From contig NZ_JAFMTW010000004.1 in NCBI RefSeq assembly GCF_017329615.1, positions 62,001-126,000 on the forward strand: DNA of 64,000 nt, read 5' to 3'. Shown in pieces: positions 8,730-17,388 of the stretch. Source of the DNA: Alicyclobacillus suci (GTDB lineage: Bacteria; Bacillota; Bacilli; Alicyclobacillales; Alicyclobacillaceae). Below the pieces are notes generated by a model that searched no databases, was not told the DNA's origin, and saw nothing but the letters and a program-made list of their open reading frames with translations. The translations under genes and the position numbers were made by a program. The number at the start of each line of letters is the position of its first letter. Within the stretch, counting starts at the first letter, position 1.

Positions 8730-9121
8730 CGAACGCATCCCCCTTTGTACTGGGAAACGTATTGTTCAATGTCGCTCCACGTATATCCGAGACTACCCAT
8801 TTTTTCGAGAAACTCCTCTATCACCTTTTTGGCCAGTTCTGTCCGGAATTGATTCACCCGCTCCTGGGAGGTTGTAATAAATGTCCCCTGCCCGCGGCGC
8901 GTCTCCGTGAGTCCCACATGCTCCATCTCCTTGTAGGCGTGCATGACGGTATTCGGGTTAATCTTGAGTGCCTGAGCCAACTCTCTTACGGACGGAATCT
9001 TTTCCCCCAAGGCAATCTCCCCTCTGGCAACGGCGCTGCTCATTTGCCGCAAAATCTGTTCGTAAAGCGGTTGGCTGAGGTCGAGGCGAAATGTCAGCGG
9101 TCCCACGTGTCGTTCCTCCAC
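8726..9121 (-). CDS. GntR family regulator, YtrA subfamily
   Basis: 131 residues: a winged-helix GntR domain (about 10-78; QPLYEQILRQMSSAVARGEI, KIPSVRELAQALKINPNTVM, then RGQGTFI) and a short two-helix tail, the size of the YtrA subfamily that represses its own ABC transporter operon. The GTG start has GGAGGG 6 nt upstream. It is the first gene of the operon and overlaps the ATPase gene by 4 nt. A 23-bp dyad over its own promoter is the likely operator. Confidence 0.9.
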   Translation of the reverse strand: MEERHVGPLTFRLDLSQPLYEQILRQMSSAVARGEIALGEKIPSVRELAQALKINPNTVMHAYKEMEHVGLTETRRGQGTFITTSQERVNQFRTELAKKVIEEFLEKMGSLGYTWSDIEQYVSQYKGGCVR

Positions 9122-9168
9122 AGCCTTCCCTCCGATTCCGCCACCAGCAGGTGTGTTAAGTGAATTAA

Positions 9169-9200
9169 GTGTATCATATCACATAATACACTACATTCAA
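9169..9200 (-). promoter_or_regulatory. Promoter and probable GntR operator
   Basis: TTGAAT (9195-9200) and TATGAT (9173-9178) are 16 nt apart on the minus strand. A 23-bp imperfect palindrome (9169-9191; GTGTAT at one end, ATACAC at the other) covers the spacer and the -10 box. This is the expected place for autorepression by the YtrA-type GntR protein. Confidence 0.75.
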
Positions 9201-9219
9201 GCCTCTCTGTTGACGAATC

Positions 9220-9255
9220 AAAAAGAGGCACACTCCGTATTTAGGAGCGTGCCTC
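9220..9255 (-). terminator. Rho-independent terminator of the class A PBP gene
   Basis: A 12-bp stem with one mismatch (9225-9236 / 9244-9255), then five T residues on the minus strand (A-run 9220-9224), 24 nt past the PBP stop. Confidence 0.9.
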
Positions 9256-9278
9256 CAAATCTTTGTAAATGACCAGTA

Positions 9279-11807
9279 TCAATGACGATGGCCTCTGGCC
9301 TCTCCTGGCGGCGCCCACGTTTGTGAACCAAATCCGTCACTGGTCGATAGACCTGAACCATCCCCACCAGTTGACGTTCCATCACCAGACGGTACACCAC
9401 CGTCACCCGCGTCGCTCGACCCACCTGAATCGCCGCTTGGTGGTGAACCAGGTGTCCCCAAAGGCGGTGTTCCTGCATCGCCTTGTCCCGGACTCGTGCC
9501 AGGTCCCACACCAGGGATTGTGGTATTGTTGCCCTGTCCATTGCCGGGCGGCGTTTGAACGGCGCCCGTCTGCACGGTGACCGTGGCCGGCGTCCCCAAG
9601 GTACTTCCGGAATTCGGATCTGTGGCCTGTACAGTGTACTGATAGACCTGCCCTGGTTGCACGTCCGTATCAATCATACTCGTACCCTGTGTCTCGCCAA
9701 TGGGTACTTGGTCACTTGACCCGACCGTTTGCCGTGTGACGGTGTATGTGACAGTCGTCGGGAACCCGCCTTGCCAACTCAGGCTGACTTGATTCTTCGC
9801 GGCATCGTACGAGGCGGTGAGCCCTTGAATCCCTGTCGTCGCCTTCGTCGGTGGCGCCTGGTTCTGATTGACGTAATTGATACCATCCGCCGTTCCCGTA
9901 TTATATGGGTACGGCCCCTGTGCGAACTGTTGCGGCTGCTCATTTTGTAAGGCCAGCGCGATGATGTCATGGAAAATTTGCGCAGCATTTCCGGATGGGT
10001 CTTCCGGTGTCATCGTCATATGATGACTGGCATTGGTCTGGTCATAACCAATATGAATGCTGCCAACAAGCGTTGGCGTATAGCCATCGAACCAACCATC
10101 GCGAATCCAGTTGTCGTGGCTGCCATTGAGCCCCGGGTCATACTGCACAGTCCCCGTTTTACCAGCGACACCCCAGTTCGGCAACTTCGCATACTGCCCT
10201 GTGCCGTAGTCGACAACATCCTCCATGAGGCGCGTCATATCCGTCGCAGTCTGACTCGACATAATTTGCGATTGCGACGGCGATTCATGATAGAGAATCG
10301 TCCCCTCTGCATTCACAATCTTATTAATCAAGTACGGCTGCGAGCGGATCCCCTGATTCGCGAATGGGGTGTACGCACCTGCCATCTGCAGCGGTGTGAC
10401 ATTGACTTCGCCGCCGATTGCGATACCCAGGTGTTGACGGGCACTCGAACTCAATTGAATACCATCTTTTTCGGCAAAGTTGACACCAGTTGACAAACCA
10501 ATCTGTTGTAGCAACCAGACAGAAGCGATATTTTGCGACTCCTCGAGCGCATACTGCAAGGTGACTTTCGACGGTCCGCCAACTTCCCAGTTCGACGGCT
10601 CATAGCCATCACCAAAGTCCTGCGGCGCATTGTCGAGAATCGACGTATACGACCACTTGCCCGATTGAAGCGCCGGAGCATATTCCATAATCGGCTTGAT
10701 AGAACTCCCCGGTGAACTGCCACTATACACGCGATCCAGCCCAAGCGGCGTGAAATCCTGATGACGGCTGCCTGCGGCACCCAAGATGCCGCCCGTCTTC
10801 GGATCGACAAACACAGCAGCGCCCTGCACAACCGTTCCCGATGTCGGGCCTGGGAAATCTGAATCATATTTTCCGCTCCAGAACACCTCGTTGATAGCAT
10901 TCTGAACCGCAGGACGAATCGTCGTATAAATTTTCAAACCGCCCTGTTCCACTTCCTCCGGCGGAATATTGTGTTTACTGAGGTAGTCTAACAAAAAGTT
11001 AGTCAAGAGCGGATTGGTATCCCACCCGTCGTCACTGTTGGCACTGCCGGACTTGACGATGCCGAGCGGCGCTTTCTCCGCTTGCTTCGCCTGACTTTCC
11101 GAGATGTATCCCCAATGCGCCATATTCTCAAGTACCTGGTTCCGCCTTGTCAGCGCAGCTTTCGGGTGCTGTATCGGGTCATACGCCGATGGGGCCTGCG
11201 GCAATCCCGCCAACAGCGCGGCATCTGCGAGTGTCAGCTTATTCGGGTTCTTTTTCAAATCGATACCGAAATACCGCTGAGCGCCTTGCTCGATACCTGT
11301 GCTCCCCTCGCCCAACGGAATCCGATTTAAGTACATAGCCAATATTTCTTGCTTCGTGAAGTTGCGTTCAATTTGGACACCGAGAACAATCTGCTCAAAT
11401 TTTCGCGTAAACGTCTTTTTGTCGGTCAGATAGACCATTTTGGCCAATTGTTCCGGAATCGTGCTGGCCCCTTGCTCCAGGCTGCCAGAAAGTGTGTCGA
11501 CAAAAACTGACCTCACGACAGACTTTAAGTCGACGCCAGAATTTGTCCAGAACGAATGGTCCTCAGTCGCGACAATCGCGTTTTGCACGTTCTTCGGAAT
11601 CTGTCCATACGTGAGGTCCGTCGCCGGAGAACCCAGAGACATCAATTTTGTTCCATCCTCGGCGTAGACAATGGACGGTTGGTGTACTTTTTCCAACTCT
11701 GAAGCTTGAAACGGAATAAACCGAACCGCCAAATAAAACGCGAGTGCGATCAAGACGATAATGGTGATGACCAAAGCAGCAACAATTGATATCCAACGCC
11801 GCAGCAA
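9279..11807 (-). CDS. Class A penicillin-binding protein (transglycosylase/transpeptidase)
   Basis: 842 residues: one N-terminal membrane anchor, a GT51 glycosyltransferase (ATEDHSFW with the catalytic Glu near residue 82; LEQGASTIPEQLAK), and a transpeptidase with SSIK (Ser near 368) and KTGT in VAGKTGTVQYD. It polymerises and cross-links peptidoglycan outside the membrane. After the catalytic part come a fibronectin type III-like domain (about 655-750) and a roughly 95-residue Gly/Ser/Thr/Pro/Asp-rich tail. The TTG at 11807 has AGGAGG 8 nt upstream; the GTG at 11816 abuts that site and is rejected. Confidence 0.93.
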   Translation of the reverse strand: MLRRWISIVAALVITIIVLIALAFYLAVRFIPFQASELEKVHQPSIVYAEDGTKLMSLGSPATDLTYGQIPKNVQNAIVATEDHSFWTNSGVDLKSVVRSVFVDTLSGSLEQGASTIPEQLAKMVYLTDKKTFTRKFEQIVLGVQIERNFTKQEILAMYLNRIPLGEGSTGIEQGAQRYFGIDLKKNPNKLTLADAALLAGLPQAPSAYDPIQHPKAALTRRNQVLENMAHWGYISESQAKQAEKAPLGIVKSGSANSDDGWDTNPLLTNFLLDYLSKHNIPPEEVEQGGLKIYTTIRPAVQNAINEVFWSGKYDSDFPGPTSGTVVQGAAVFVDPKTGGILGAAGSRHQDFTPLGLDRVYSGSSPGSSIKPIMEYAPALQSGKWSYTSILDNAPQDFGDGYEPSNWEVGGPSKVTLQYALEESQNIASVWLLQQIGLSTGVNFAEKDGIQLSSSARQHLGIAIGGEVNVTPLQMAGAYTPFANQGIRSQPYLINKIVNAEGTILYHESPSQSQIMSSQTATDMTRLMEDVVDYGTGQYAKLPNWGVAGKTGTVQYDPGLNGSHDNWIRDGWFDGYTPTLVGSIHIGYDQTNASHHMTMTPEDPSGNAAQIFHDIIALALQNEQPQQFAQGPYPYNTGTADGINYVNQNQAPPTKATTGIQGLTASYDAAKNQVSLSWQGGFPTTVTYTVTRQTVGSSDQVPIGETQGTSMIDTDVQPGQVYQYTVQATDPNSGSTLGTPATVTVQTGAVQTPPGNGQGNNTTIPGVGPGTSPGQGDAGTPPLGTPGSPPSGDSGGSSDAGDGGVPSGDGTSTGGDGSGLSTSDGFGSQTWAPPGEARGHRH

Positions 11808-11901
11808 ACGCGGCACCTCCTCGCTGATAGGTCCAATTTACGCCTAGTTGCGCCCGCCTCCACCCTAGCGTGGCCTCTTGCCGTAAATATTGCCATGACG
11901 C

Positions 11902-11935
11902 AGACGTGTGCCATGCAGACACATGGCACACGTCT
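11902..11935. repeat. Perfect 14-bp inverted repeat upstream of the PBP gene
   Basis: Arms 11902-11915 and 11922-11935 are exact reverse complements around a 6-nt loop (CAGACA). No T-run follows on either strand. It lies about 95 nt upstream of the PBP start and could be an operator, a processing hairpin or a terminator. Confidence 0.7.
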
Positions 11936-11976
11936 CAAAATCTACAAGATAGAATAGTTTACTTCGCAAACCGAGT

Positions 11977-11997
11977 GGCCCCACTTTCTAAGGGGCC
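11977..11997 (-). terminator. Weak terminator hairpin after the D,D-carboxypeptidase gene
   Basis: A 6-bp all-GC stem (11977-11982 / 11992-11997) lies 30 nt downstream of the carboxypeptidase stop. The following minus-strand sequence has only three T residues, so termination is tentative. Confidence 0.45.
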
Positions 11998-12026
11998 GTA
12001 TGATACGAAAACCGATCTCCACGGAC

Positions 12027-13223
12027 TTACAGTCGTTTCAGTCGCCAAGCGTAACTTGGACCGTCCATCGCCTTCGTCGTCTTCAACGGAATCTTCTTGG
12101 TCTGATCTCCAACCGTGATGGTCAGCGTTCCAATCGTGGCGCCGGCATCAACATGCGTCGGAAGATTGGCGGCTTGCTGCACCGACTCGTGGATTGGCAT
12201 TCCAGGCCAGCCAATCACACTCACGTTTTCACCCGCACGAACCGTCTCATCCGACGACGTCCACGGTGCGCTGAGTGTTGCAATTGGCGTATCTGCACTG
12301 ACAACTTGCACGTGGCGCAAGGCAGCCTGCGCATTTTTCGACAAAGTCACCCCAGCATCCAGTGCAGTTTGTAATTCAGGCGTCTTCGTCTGTCCCAGCA
12401 CAGCACCGACAATCACGACATCCTTCGCGCCAATCGTTTTTTGCGAAGCGAACACGAAACATCCGCCTGCCTGCGACGTGCTACCCGTCTTGCCACCAAT
12501 AATGACACCATGACCGACTTCCGAGTCGACATTGTAGACCGTGCCTGCAACCGGCAAAGTTGCTTGGGGCTCTGCCACCACAGCCTTAAATGTCGGCAAT
12601 TGCATGGCGGCGGAGAACAATTTGACTTGGTCGACCGCCGTGCTGGAACTGCCCGGGTTAAAACCGCTAGCATCGACATAGTGGGTGTTGGTCATCCCCA
12701 TCGACTTCGCGGTCTTGTTCATTTCGTTGACAAAGGCGCTCTCCGTGCCATCACACCACTTCGCCAACATAGTTGCGACATTGTTTCCGGAAGGCAGCAT
12801 TAACCCTTCAAGCGCTTGGCGCTCTGTGAGCTTCTCGCCGGGCTTGACCTGTAAGACGGACTCACCCTTTGCCTTATCACTTACATACGTTTGGTAGTCT
12901 TCATTTGTGACCGTGATGGACGGACCATCCTGGCCAATGCCGAGCGGATGCTTCTTCAATACCAGATACGCCGTCATCACTTTCGTGACACTAGCAATCG
13001 GCGTTGGTGTCTGCGCACCCGAATGCCCCATGTCGCCAACTCCAATGGCAGCAAGGGCAGCTTGTCCTTCACTCGGCCAATCAATTTTTGGCTTTGCTCC
13101 GGGTACGGTGTTCACTGTCGCACCACTGACTTGCAGCGACAAGTGCGGTACAGGTCGGACGAACTGGACGACGGGTATGGCAATAATGACGAGCGCGATG
13201 ATAATCCACTTGATGCTGCGCAC
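12027..13223 (-). CDS. Serine-type D-alanyl-D-alanine carboxypeptidase (DacA/DacF family)
   Basis: 398 residues with an N-terminal hydrophobic signal or anchor, then the S11 peptidase domain with its three motifs: SVTK (S78, K81), SGN (S145) and KTGS (K245). The C-terminal 130 residues form the beta-rich PBP5_C-like domain. It trims the terminal D-Ala of pentapeptides outside the membrane. The segment after the signal (about 25-60) is long for the family. The GTG start follows GGAGG at 7 nt. It sits just upstream of the class A PBP gene on the same strand, a sensible cell-wall pair. Confidence 0.92.
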   Translation of the reverse strand: MRSIKWIIIALVIIAIPVVQFVRPVPHLSLQVSGATVNTVPGAKPKIDWPSEGQAALAAIGVGDMGHSGAQTPTPIASVTKVMTAYLVLKKHPLGIGQDGPSITVTNEDYQTYVSDKAKGESVLQVKPGEKLTERQALEGLMLPSGNNVATMLAKWCDGTESAFVNEMNKTAKSMGMTNTHYVDASGFNPGSSSTAVDQVKLFSAAMQLPTFKAVVAEPQATLPVAGTVYNVDSEVGHGVIIGGKTGSTSQAGGCFVFASQKTIGAKDVVIVGAVLGQTKTPELQTALDAGVTLSKNAQAALRHVQVVSADTPIATLSAPWTSSDETVRAGENVSVIGWPGMPIHESVQQAANLPTHVDAGATIGTLTITVGDQTKKIPLKTTKAMDGPSYAWRLKRL

Positions 13224-13253
13224 AAATGATCCTCCTACATTTTCTGCAATATA

Positions 13254-13757
13254 CTAAGCCTTCGATTCAACAGACGGCCCAACAGAGTCACGTCCCTGCG
13301 TCAGCTTGCGATACTGCACGAACATCGCCAGACGCCAAGGAACAAGCATTCCAAACGCCAAATCGAAGAACAAAGATCCGGTTTGATAGATGTCCACATA
13401 CTGCTCTACAACACTATGCAAGATCAGACGCAGTACGAGCAACCCCAAAAGAATGTAAATAAACGCCTTCGAGCGATGCAAGTACACGTGATTATCGCGA
13501 ACAAACATCTTTGAGGTCGCAATCAGCGGATAGCTGAGCAAACACCCGACCACAAAGGCAATGAGCGCATAAGCCAAGCGTTCACGCGTGAACGGGAAAA
13601 TGTACATCAGGAAGCCTGTACTCATCATCACTGGTGGAATCAGAATCTTCCTCGCATTGGTCGGCCTCCCAGAAGCCCGCAACCGAATAAAAATCACCGT
13701 GAGCGCAAAAACCACTGCAATCACAGTCCCAATCACTGTCGCCACAGCGTTTGGCAT
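13254..13757 (-). CDS. ccdC: CcdC family protein (DUF1453)
   Basis: 167 residues with about five membrane segments. The pattern of Bacillus CcdC is visible: a first TM ending in VIFIRLRASGRPTNARKILI, then PPVMMSTGFLMYIFP, YLHRSKAFIYILLGLLVLRL and LAFGMLVPWRLAMFVQYRKL. CcdC is coded next to cytochrome c maturation genes in B. subtilis but is not essential for it, so the molecular role is unclear. The ATG follows GAGAGGG at 6 nt. It lies 30 nt upstream of the carboxypeptidase gene and may be cotranscribed. Confidence 0.88.
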   Translation of the reverse strand: MPNAVATVIGTVIAVVFALTVIFIRLRASGRPTNARKILIPPVMMSTGFLMYIFPFTRERLAYALIAFVVGCLLSYPLIATSKMFVRDNHVYLHRSKAFIYILLGLLVLRLILHSVVEQYVDIYQTGSLFFDLAFGMLVPWRLAMFVQYRKLTQGRDSVGPSVESKA

Positions 13758-14024
13758 GTCAAACCCTCTCTTTCATGAGCGCGCTTGATTGCTACACGTT
13801 GGCAATGACGAATCACCATAGCTGTCAGTATACCATCAAATCCTTGTCGTGTTTTTGAACGGAGTCCCACAAAATTACGACATCCAAGTGGTAATTTCAA
13901 GCTGCGCAGTATCATTTTGCATATCCGCCTACTTGTTTTCCACGTTAGGCCAATCCGTCCAAGGCATAGAAACTGCGCCACGAACCATCCTAAGAAAAAA
14001 ACAATGTATAATGGAGGTGCCAGT

Positions 14025-14948
14025 ATGGCGCAAAATAACCAGTCTTCAGAAAGCTCCAGCGGCACAACGACCCAAACCATGATTCAAATCACGCCCTACC
14101 CGACCTCGTTCCCACCGCAACATCAATCCGAGCAACCCGGCCTTCAACGGTTGATGACACCCACCCCAGACAGCGACAATAAAGCATACCGTGGCAACGG
14201 CAAATTAACCGACAAAGTTGCGGTCATCACCGGCGGCGACAGCGGCATTGGGCGCGCGGTGGCCATCGCCTTTGCCAAGGAAGGCGCCGATGTCGCCATC
14301 GTCTATTACAACGAACACGAAGACGCCGACGACACCGTCCAAGCAGTTGGCGACTATGGCCGCCAGTGCATCTCGCTGCCTGTTGACGTCCGTGACCCCG
14401 CTCAGTGCAAAGACGCTATCGACGACGTTGTTAAGCGCTTCGGCAAACTCGATATCCTTATCAACAACGCCGCGGAACAACATCCGCAACAGAGCATTCT
14501 CGACATCACGCCCGAACAGTTGGAAGGCACCTTTCGCACCAACGTATTCGGCTACTTTTATATGATTCAGGCGGCACTCCCCCACATGTCGCCAGGCGCA
14601 ACCATCGTCAACACCACTTCCATCACAGCCTACAAGGGCAATGAGACACTGATAGACTATTCCGCCACCAAGGGCGCCATCGTCACCTTGACGAGATCGC
14701 TTTCACTATCGCTCATCAAGCAAGGTATCCGCGTGAATGCCGTCGCCCCAGGCCCCATCTGGACGCCGCTCATTCCCTCGACGTTCGACGCCGCGCAAGT
14801 CGCAGAATTCGGCAGCAATGCGCCGATGAAACGCGCGGGACAACCCGCAGAACTCGCGCCAGCGTACGTCTACCTCGCGAGCTCCGACAGCTCCTACGTG
14901 AGCGGCCAAGTCCTGCACGTCAACGGCGGGGACATTGTCAACGGGTGA
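14025..14948 (+). CDS. SDR family NAD(P)-dependent oxidoreductase
   Basis: 307 residues. A polar 60-residue N-terminal lead is followed by a Rossmann domain: TGGDSGIG (69-76), NNAA (147-150) and the triad Ser199, Tyr212, Lys216 (DYSATKGA). The lead and the TGGDSGIGRAVAIAFAKEGA stretch match the GSP39/YdaD-YhdF-type dehydrogenases, many of which are general-stress proteins; the substrate is unknown. The ATG at 14025 has GGAGG at 7 nt. It is convergent with the glucosaminidase gene and ends in a long bidirectional hairpin. Confidence 0.9.
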   Translation: MAQNNQSSESSSGTTTQTMIQITPYPTSFPPQHQSEQPGLQRLMTPTPDSDNKAYRGNGKLTDKVAVITGGDSGIGRAVAIAFAKEGADVAIVYYNEHEDADDTVQAVGDYGRQCISLPVDVRDPAQCKDAIDDVVKRFGKLDILINNAAEQHPQQSILDITPEQLEGTFRTNVFGYFYMIQAALPHMSPGATIVNTTSITAYKGNETLIDYSATKGAIVTLTRSLSLSLIKQGIRVNAVAPGPIWTPLIPSTFDAAQVAEFGSNAPMKRAGQPAELAPAYVYLASSDSSYVSGQVLHVNGGDIVNG

Positions 14949-15018
14949 CAGCCAACAGGTCGGCGCATCAACATGTGCCCGGCGGGTGTGTGACCGACAA
15001 GAGTCGCCGTCGAAACGC

Positions 15019-15071
15019 AAACACCTCGAATTGCAACACGCGCTGAAAGCCGTGTGCAGTTCGAGGTGTTT
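15019..15071. terminator. Long bidirectional terminator hairpin
   Basis: About 20 bp of nearly perfect pairing (15019-15040 / 15051-15071) with a 10-nt loop between the convergent SDR and glucosaminidase genes. The stem ends in AAA/TTT, which serves as a short U-tract in both directions. Confidence 0.8.
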
Positions 15072-15105
15072 CACGGTGCCCCTGTGCGGCCCATCCCCAC
15101 GAGCA

Positions 15106-17364
15106 TTAATGTTGCGCGACCAACGTCACGGACCCATTCGCCGGGATGACACCCGTCATCAACGTCCCTGCAGCCGCGCCGCCCGTCGCGAGTTCTACCG
15201 CAATTTGAACAGTATAAGCTCCACCTGATGGGCTCGCGCTGTTCGCCACGACGAAATCCCCGTTATGGAGCGTCGCAATCTGTTGCGACGTGTTACTCGC
15301 GCTGTATACCGGAACGGAGGTACTCGTGCCTGTCGGATTTGCCACCTGCACCCGATAGACGTTGTTAAACGAGACATACTGGGAATCCACCCAACCGTAG
15401 CCCTGAACGTAGTACCACGGCACCACAAGGCCTCCGGCCATCCCTTGTTCGATTTGGGTGATATTCACGGTCGTCCCCGCCGGAATCGTCGGCTGACTGC
15501 TCGACGTTCCAATGTACTTCGTCCACATACTATAGCTCCAAATGCCGTCCGGGTTCGCCATGCCCATCACTTGCGACTCAAACTTTTTGACCGCAGTTTG
15601 CGTGGCTTGGCCGAACTGGCCATCGACCGTCAGTCCCGCTCCGATTTGCTGGTTGAGGAACTGCTGCACTTCCATCACGGGCTCACCGGAACTCCCGATG
15701 CTCAACTGGCCAAAGAACATTTCCTGCATCCCCGCGCCCATACTGGAGAAATACGGAACACCATTGTAATACGGGGTAGACTTGGTCGTCCCTTTGGCAC
15801 CGTTCAAGTAATAGACCGGTTCCGAATTGCTCTTTGGCGCAGGTGCACTTTGCCCCGGTGTGTACTGCGTGTAGTCGCTGATGGTTGATCCCACGGAGCC
15901 CGAGAATTGCGCCATCAAGCTGCCGATACTCGATGCCCACTGCGGATCTGTCGCGTAATGGACGTTCATTCCCGTCAATGTCGGACTCACGTACTCACTG
16001 GCGCCGGGCGTCAAATAGTTCGAACGGACTTCCCACGCCTCGAAGCGAATCGCGTAATCATCGCTTGGGAACATCCCGGCGTCATCACCAGGATCGGCAT
16101 CATAAGCGCCATAGCCAAATAGGTTATTCTTCGCGAGCGCAATTTGGCTTTGCCCCCACGCGCTCTCCAAAATCGCATGCGAGACCAAGTAGTTGGCATC
16201 GACGCCATACGTGTTTTGCGCCGCCATGAACGATGCGCCAAGCCCGTTCATCGGCGAGTGATTCGCCAACAAGTACTGGTCAATCGTGTTCGCGTTCACG
16301 TTCCCCGGCGCGGGAAAGCGTAAATCCACATTCGTGTAGGAGCCCGCCGAACCGCTGGATCCCGTTGATCCCGTGGTTCCGCTCGATCCGGTGGATCCTG
16401 TCGATCCGGTGGATCCTGTCGATCCGGTAGATCCGGTAGATCCGGTAGATCCGGTAGATCCGGTAGATCCGGTAGATCCGGTAGATCCGGTAGATCCTGT
16501 CGATCCGGTAGATCCGGTAGATCCGGTAGATCCGGTAGATCCGGTAGATCCGGTAGATCCGGTAGATCCGGTAGATCCGGTAGATCCACTCGAGCCGCCC
16601 GCAGGCGTCGTCGCAGGCGGCTTCATGGTCCACGTCGTGCCCTGCCATCCTGACTGAATTCCAACCCGCGTGAGTGCGTCCATGACGTACCAAATCGGGA
16701 GATAGGTCGTTGGCTGCCCCGACGCCGGATCAACGTGGATGACCGCGTCCACTCTATCGACAACCGTGCCATTGATGGCGATAGACGTGCTGCCTTTGCC
16801 GTACTTGATGTTACTGTAATCCACCTTGAAGCCGCTATTGGACGGCACGATAATGTTCCAAACGTTGTTGGACCAGGTGTGCTGGAAGCCTACTTGATCC
16901 ATCGTGTTCATCACATACCAAATCGGCATGTAGGTGGTGCCTTGATATGTAAAGCCGTCCGGAGACGTAATCAGCTTTCCATTGTAGTAAATCTGCTTGG
17001 CTTCCAAGTGCGTGACGAGTGGACTGTTGGCACTCAGGTTGACCGGCTTCGACGCAAATGCCGCCATTGCGGCGTCTATCGCAGACCAAGTCTGTGGCCC
17101 CACCGCGCCGTCTGCCGTCAGGTGGTGACTCGTTTGAAACGCTTTGACCTCTGTCGTCGTCAACGGGCCGTAATCGCCATCGGCTTGTCCGACGGTAAAC
17201 CCAAGCGCGTTCAAATCGTTCTGCAAGGTGACCACTGCTGCCCCGGTCGATCCCACCTGTAACACTGGTTCAGTACTGGTGGTTGCAGCATGCGCCACAA
17301 TGGGCATTGCCCCCGAGGCAAGGCTTGGCAATATCATCACGGCGAGCAGACGCTGTTTCTTCAC
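15106..17364 (-). CDS. Secreted multidomain glucosaminidase with PG-binding and stalk domains
   Basis: 752 residues: signal peptide (1-26), PG_binding_1 domain (about 36-95), two stalk (copper amine oxidase N-terminal-like) repeats (about 120-250; [20 protein letters not shown]), a (Ser-Thr-Gly)n linker (about 260-345), a glucosaminidase domain (about 350-495; [20 protein letters not shown] with the probable catalytic Glu), a second PG-binding domain (about 555-615) and an SH3-like C terminus. It should cleave the glycan strands of peptidoglycan at the cell surface. The GTG start has GGGGG 12 nt upstream. A paralogue without the linker lies at 56308-58329. Confidence 0.88.
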   Translation of the reverse strand: MKKQRLLAVMILPSLASGAMPIVAHAATTSTEPVLQVGSTGAAVVTLQNDLNALGFTVGQADGDYGPLTTTEVKAFQTSHHLTADGAVGPQTWSAIDAAMAAFASKPVNLSANSPLVTHLEAKQIYYNGKLITSPDGFTYQGTTYMPIWYVMNTMDQVGFQHTWSNNVWNIIVPSNSGFKVDYSNIKYGKGSTSIAINGTVVDRVDAVIHVDPASGQPTTYLPIWYVMDALTRVGIQSGWQGTTWTMKPPATTPAGGSSGSTGSTGSTGSTGSTGSTGSTGSTGSTGSTGSTGSTGSTGSTGSTGSTGSTGSTGSTGSTGSTGSTGSSGTTGSTGSSGSAGSYTNVDLRFPAPGNVNANTIDQYLLANHSPMNGLGASFMAAQNTYGVDANYLVSHAILESAWGQSQIALAKNNLFGYGAYDADPGDDAGMFPSDDYAIRFEAWEVRSNYLTPGASEYVSPTLTGMNVHYATDPQWASSIGSLMAQFSGSVGSTISDYTQYTPGQSAPAPKSNSEPVYYLNGAKGTTKSTPYYNGVPYFSSMGAGMQEMFFGQLSIGSSGEPVMEVQQFLNQQIGAGLTVDGQFGQATQTAVKKFESQVMGMANPDGIWSYSMWTKYIGTSSSQPTIPAGTTVNITQIEQGMAGGLVVPWYYVQGYGWVDSQYVSFNNVYRVQVANPTGTSTSVPVYSASNTSQQIATLHNGDFVVANSASPSGGAYTVQIAVELATGGAAAGTLMTGVIPANGSVTLVAQH
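16385..16582. repeat. 9-bp minisatellite, 22 units, coding for (Ser-Thr-Gly)n
   Basis: Twenty-two contiguous 9-bp units, mostly GATCCGGTA on the plus strand with a few GATCCTGTC and GATCCGGTG variants at one end. On the coding (minus) strand each unit gives Ser-Thr-Gly, making the flexible linker of the glucosaminidase. The near identity of units suggests recent slippage or recombination. Confidence 0.95.
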
Positions 17365-17388
17365 AAATTATGAACCCCCGCTTCTCAG

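Noticed and set aside
15265-15888. 207-codon plus-strand ORF within the glucosaminidase gene
   Set aside because: It is an antisense shadow, rich in Arg and His from the complement of a Gly/Ser/Thr-rich gene, without start signals.
16385-16582. CRISPR array
   Set aside because: The units are contiguous 9-bp repeats without spacers and lie inside a coding region; no cas gene is near.
16373-16657. Long plus-strand frame of VDP repeats and minus-strand PDL/YRI frames over the 16.4-16.6 kb repeat
   Set aside because: They are by-products of the 9-bp repeat, whose length is a multiple of three and keeps all frames open; only the Ser-Thr-Gly frame belongs to a full protein with signal peptide and domains.
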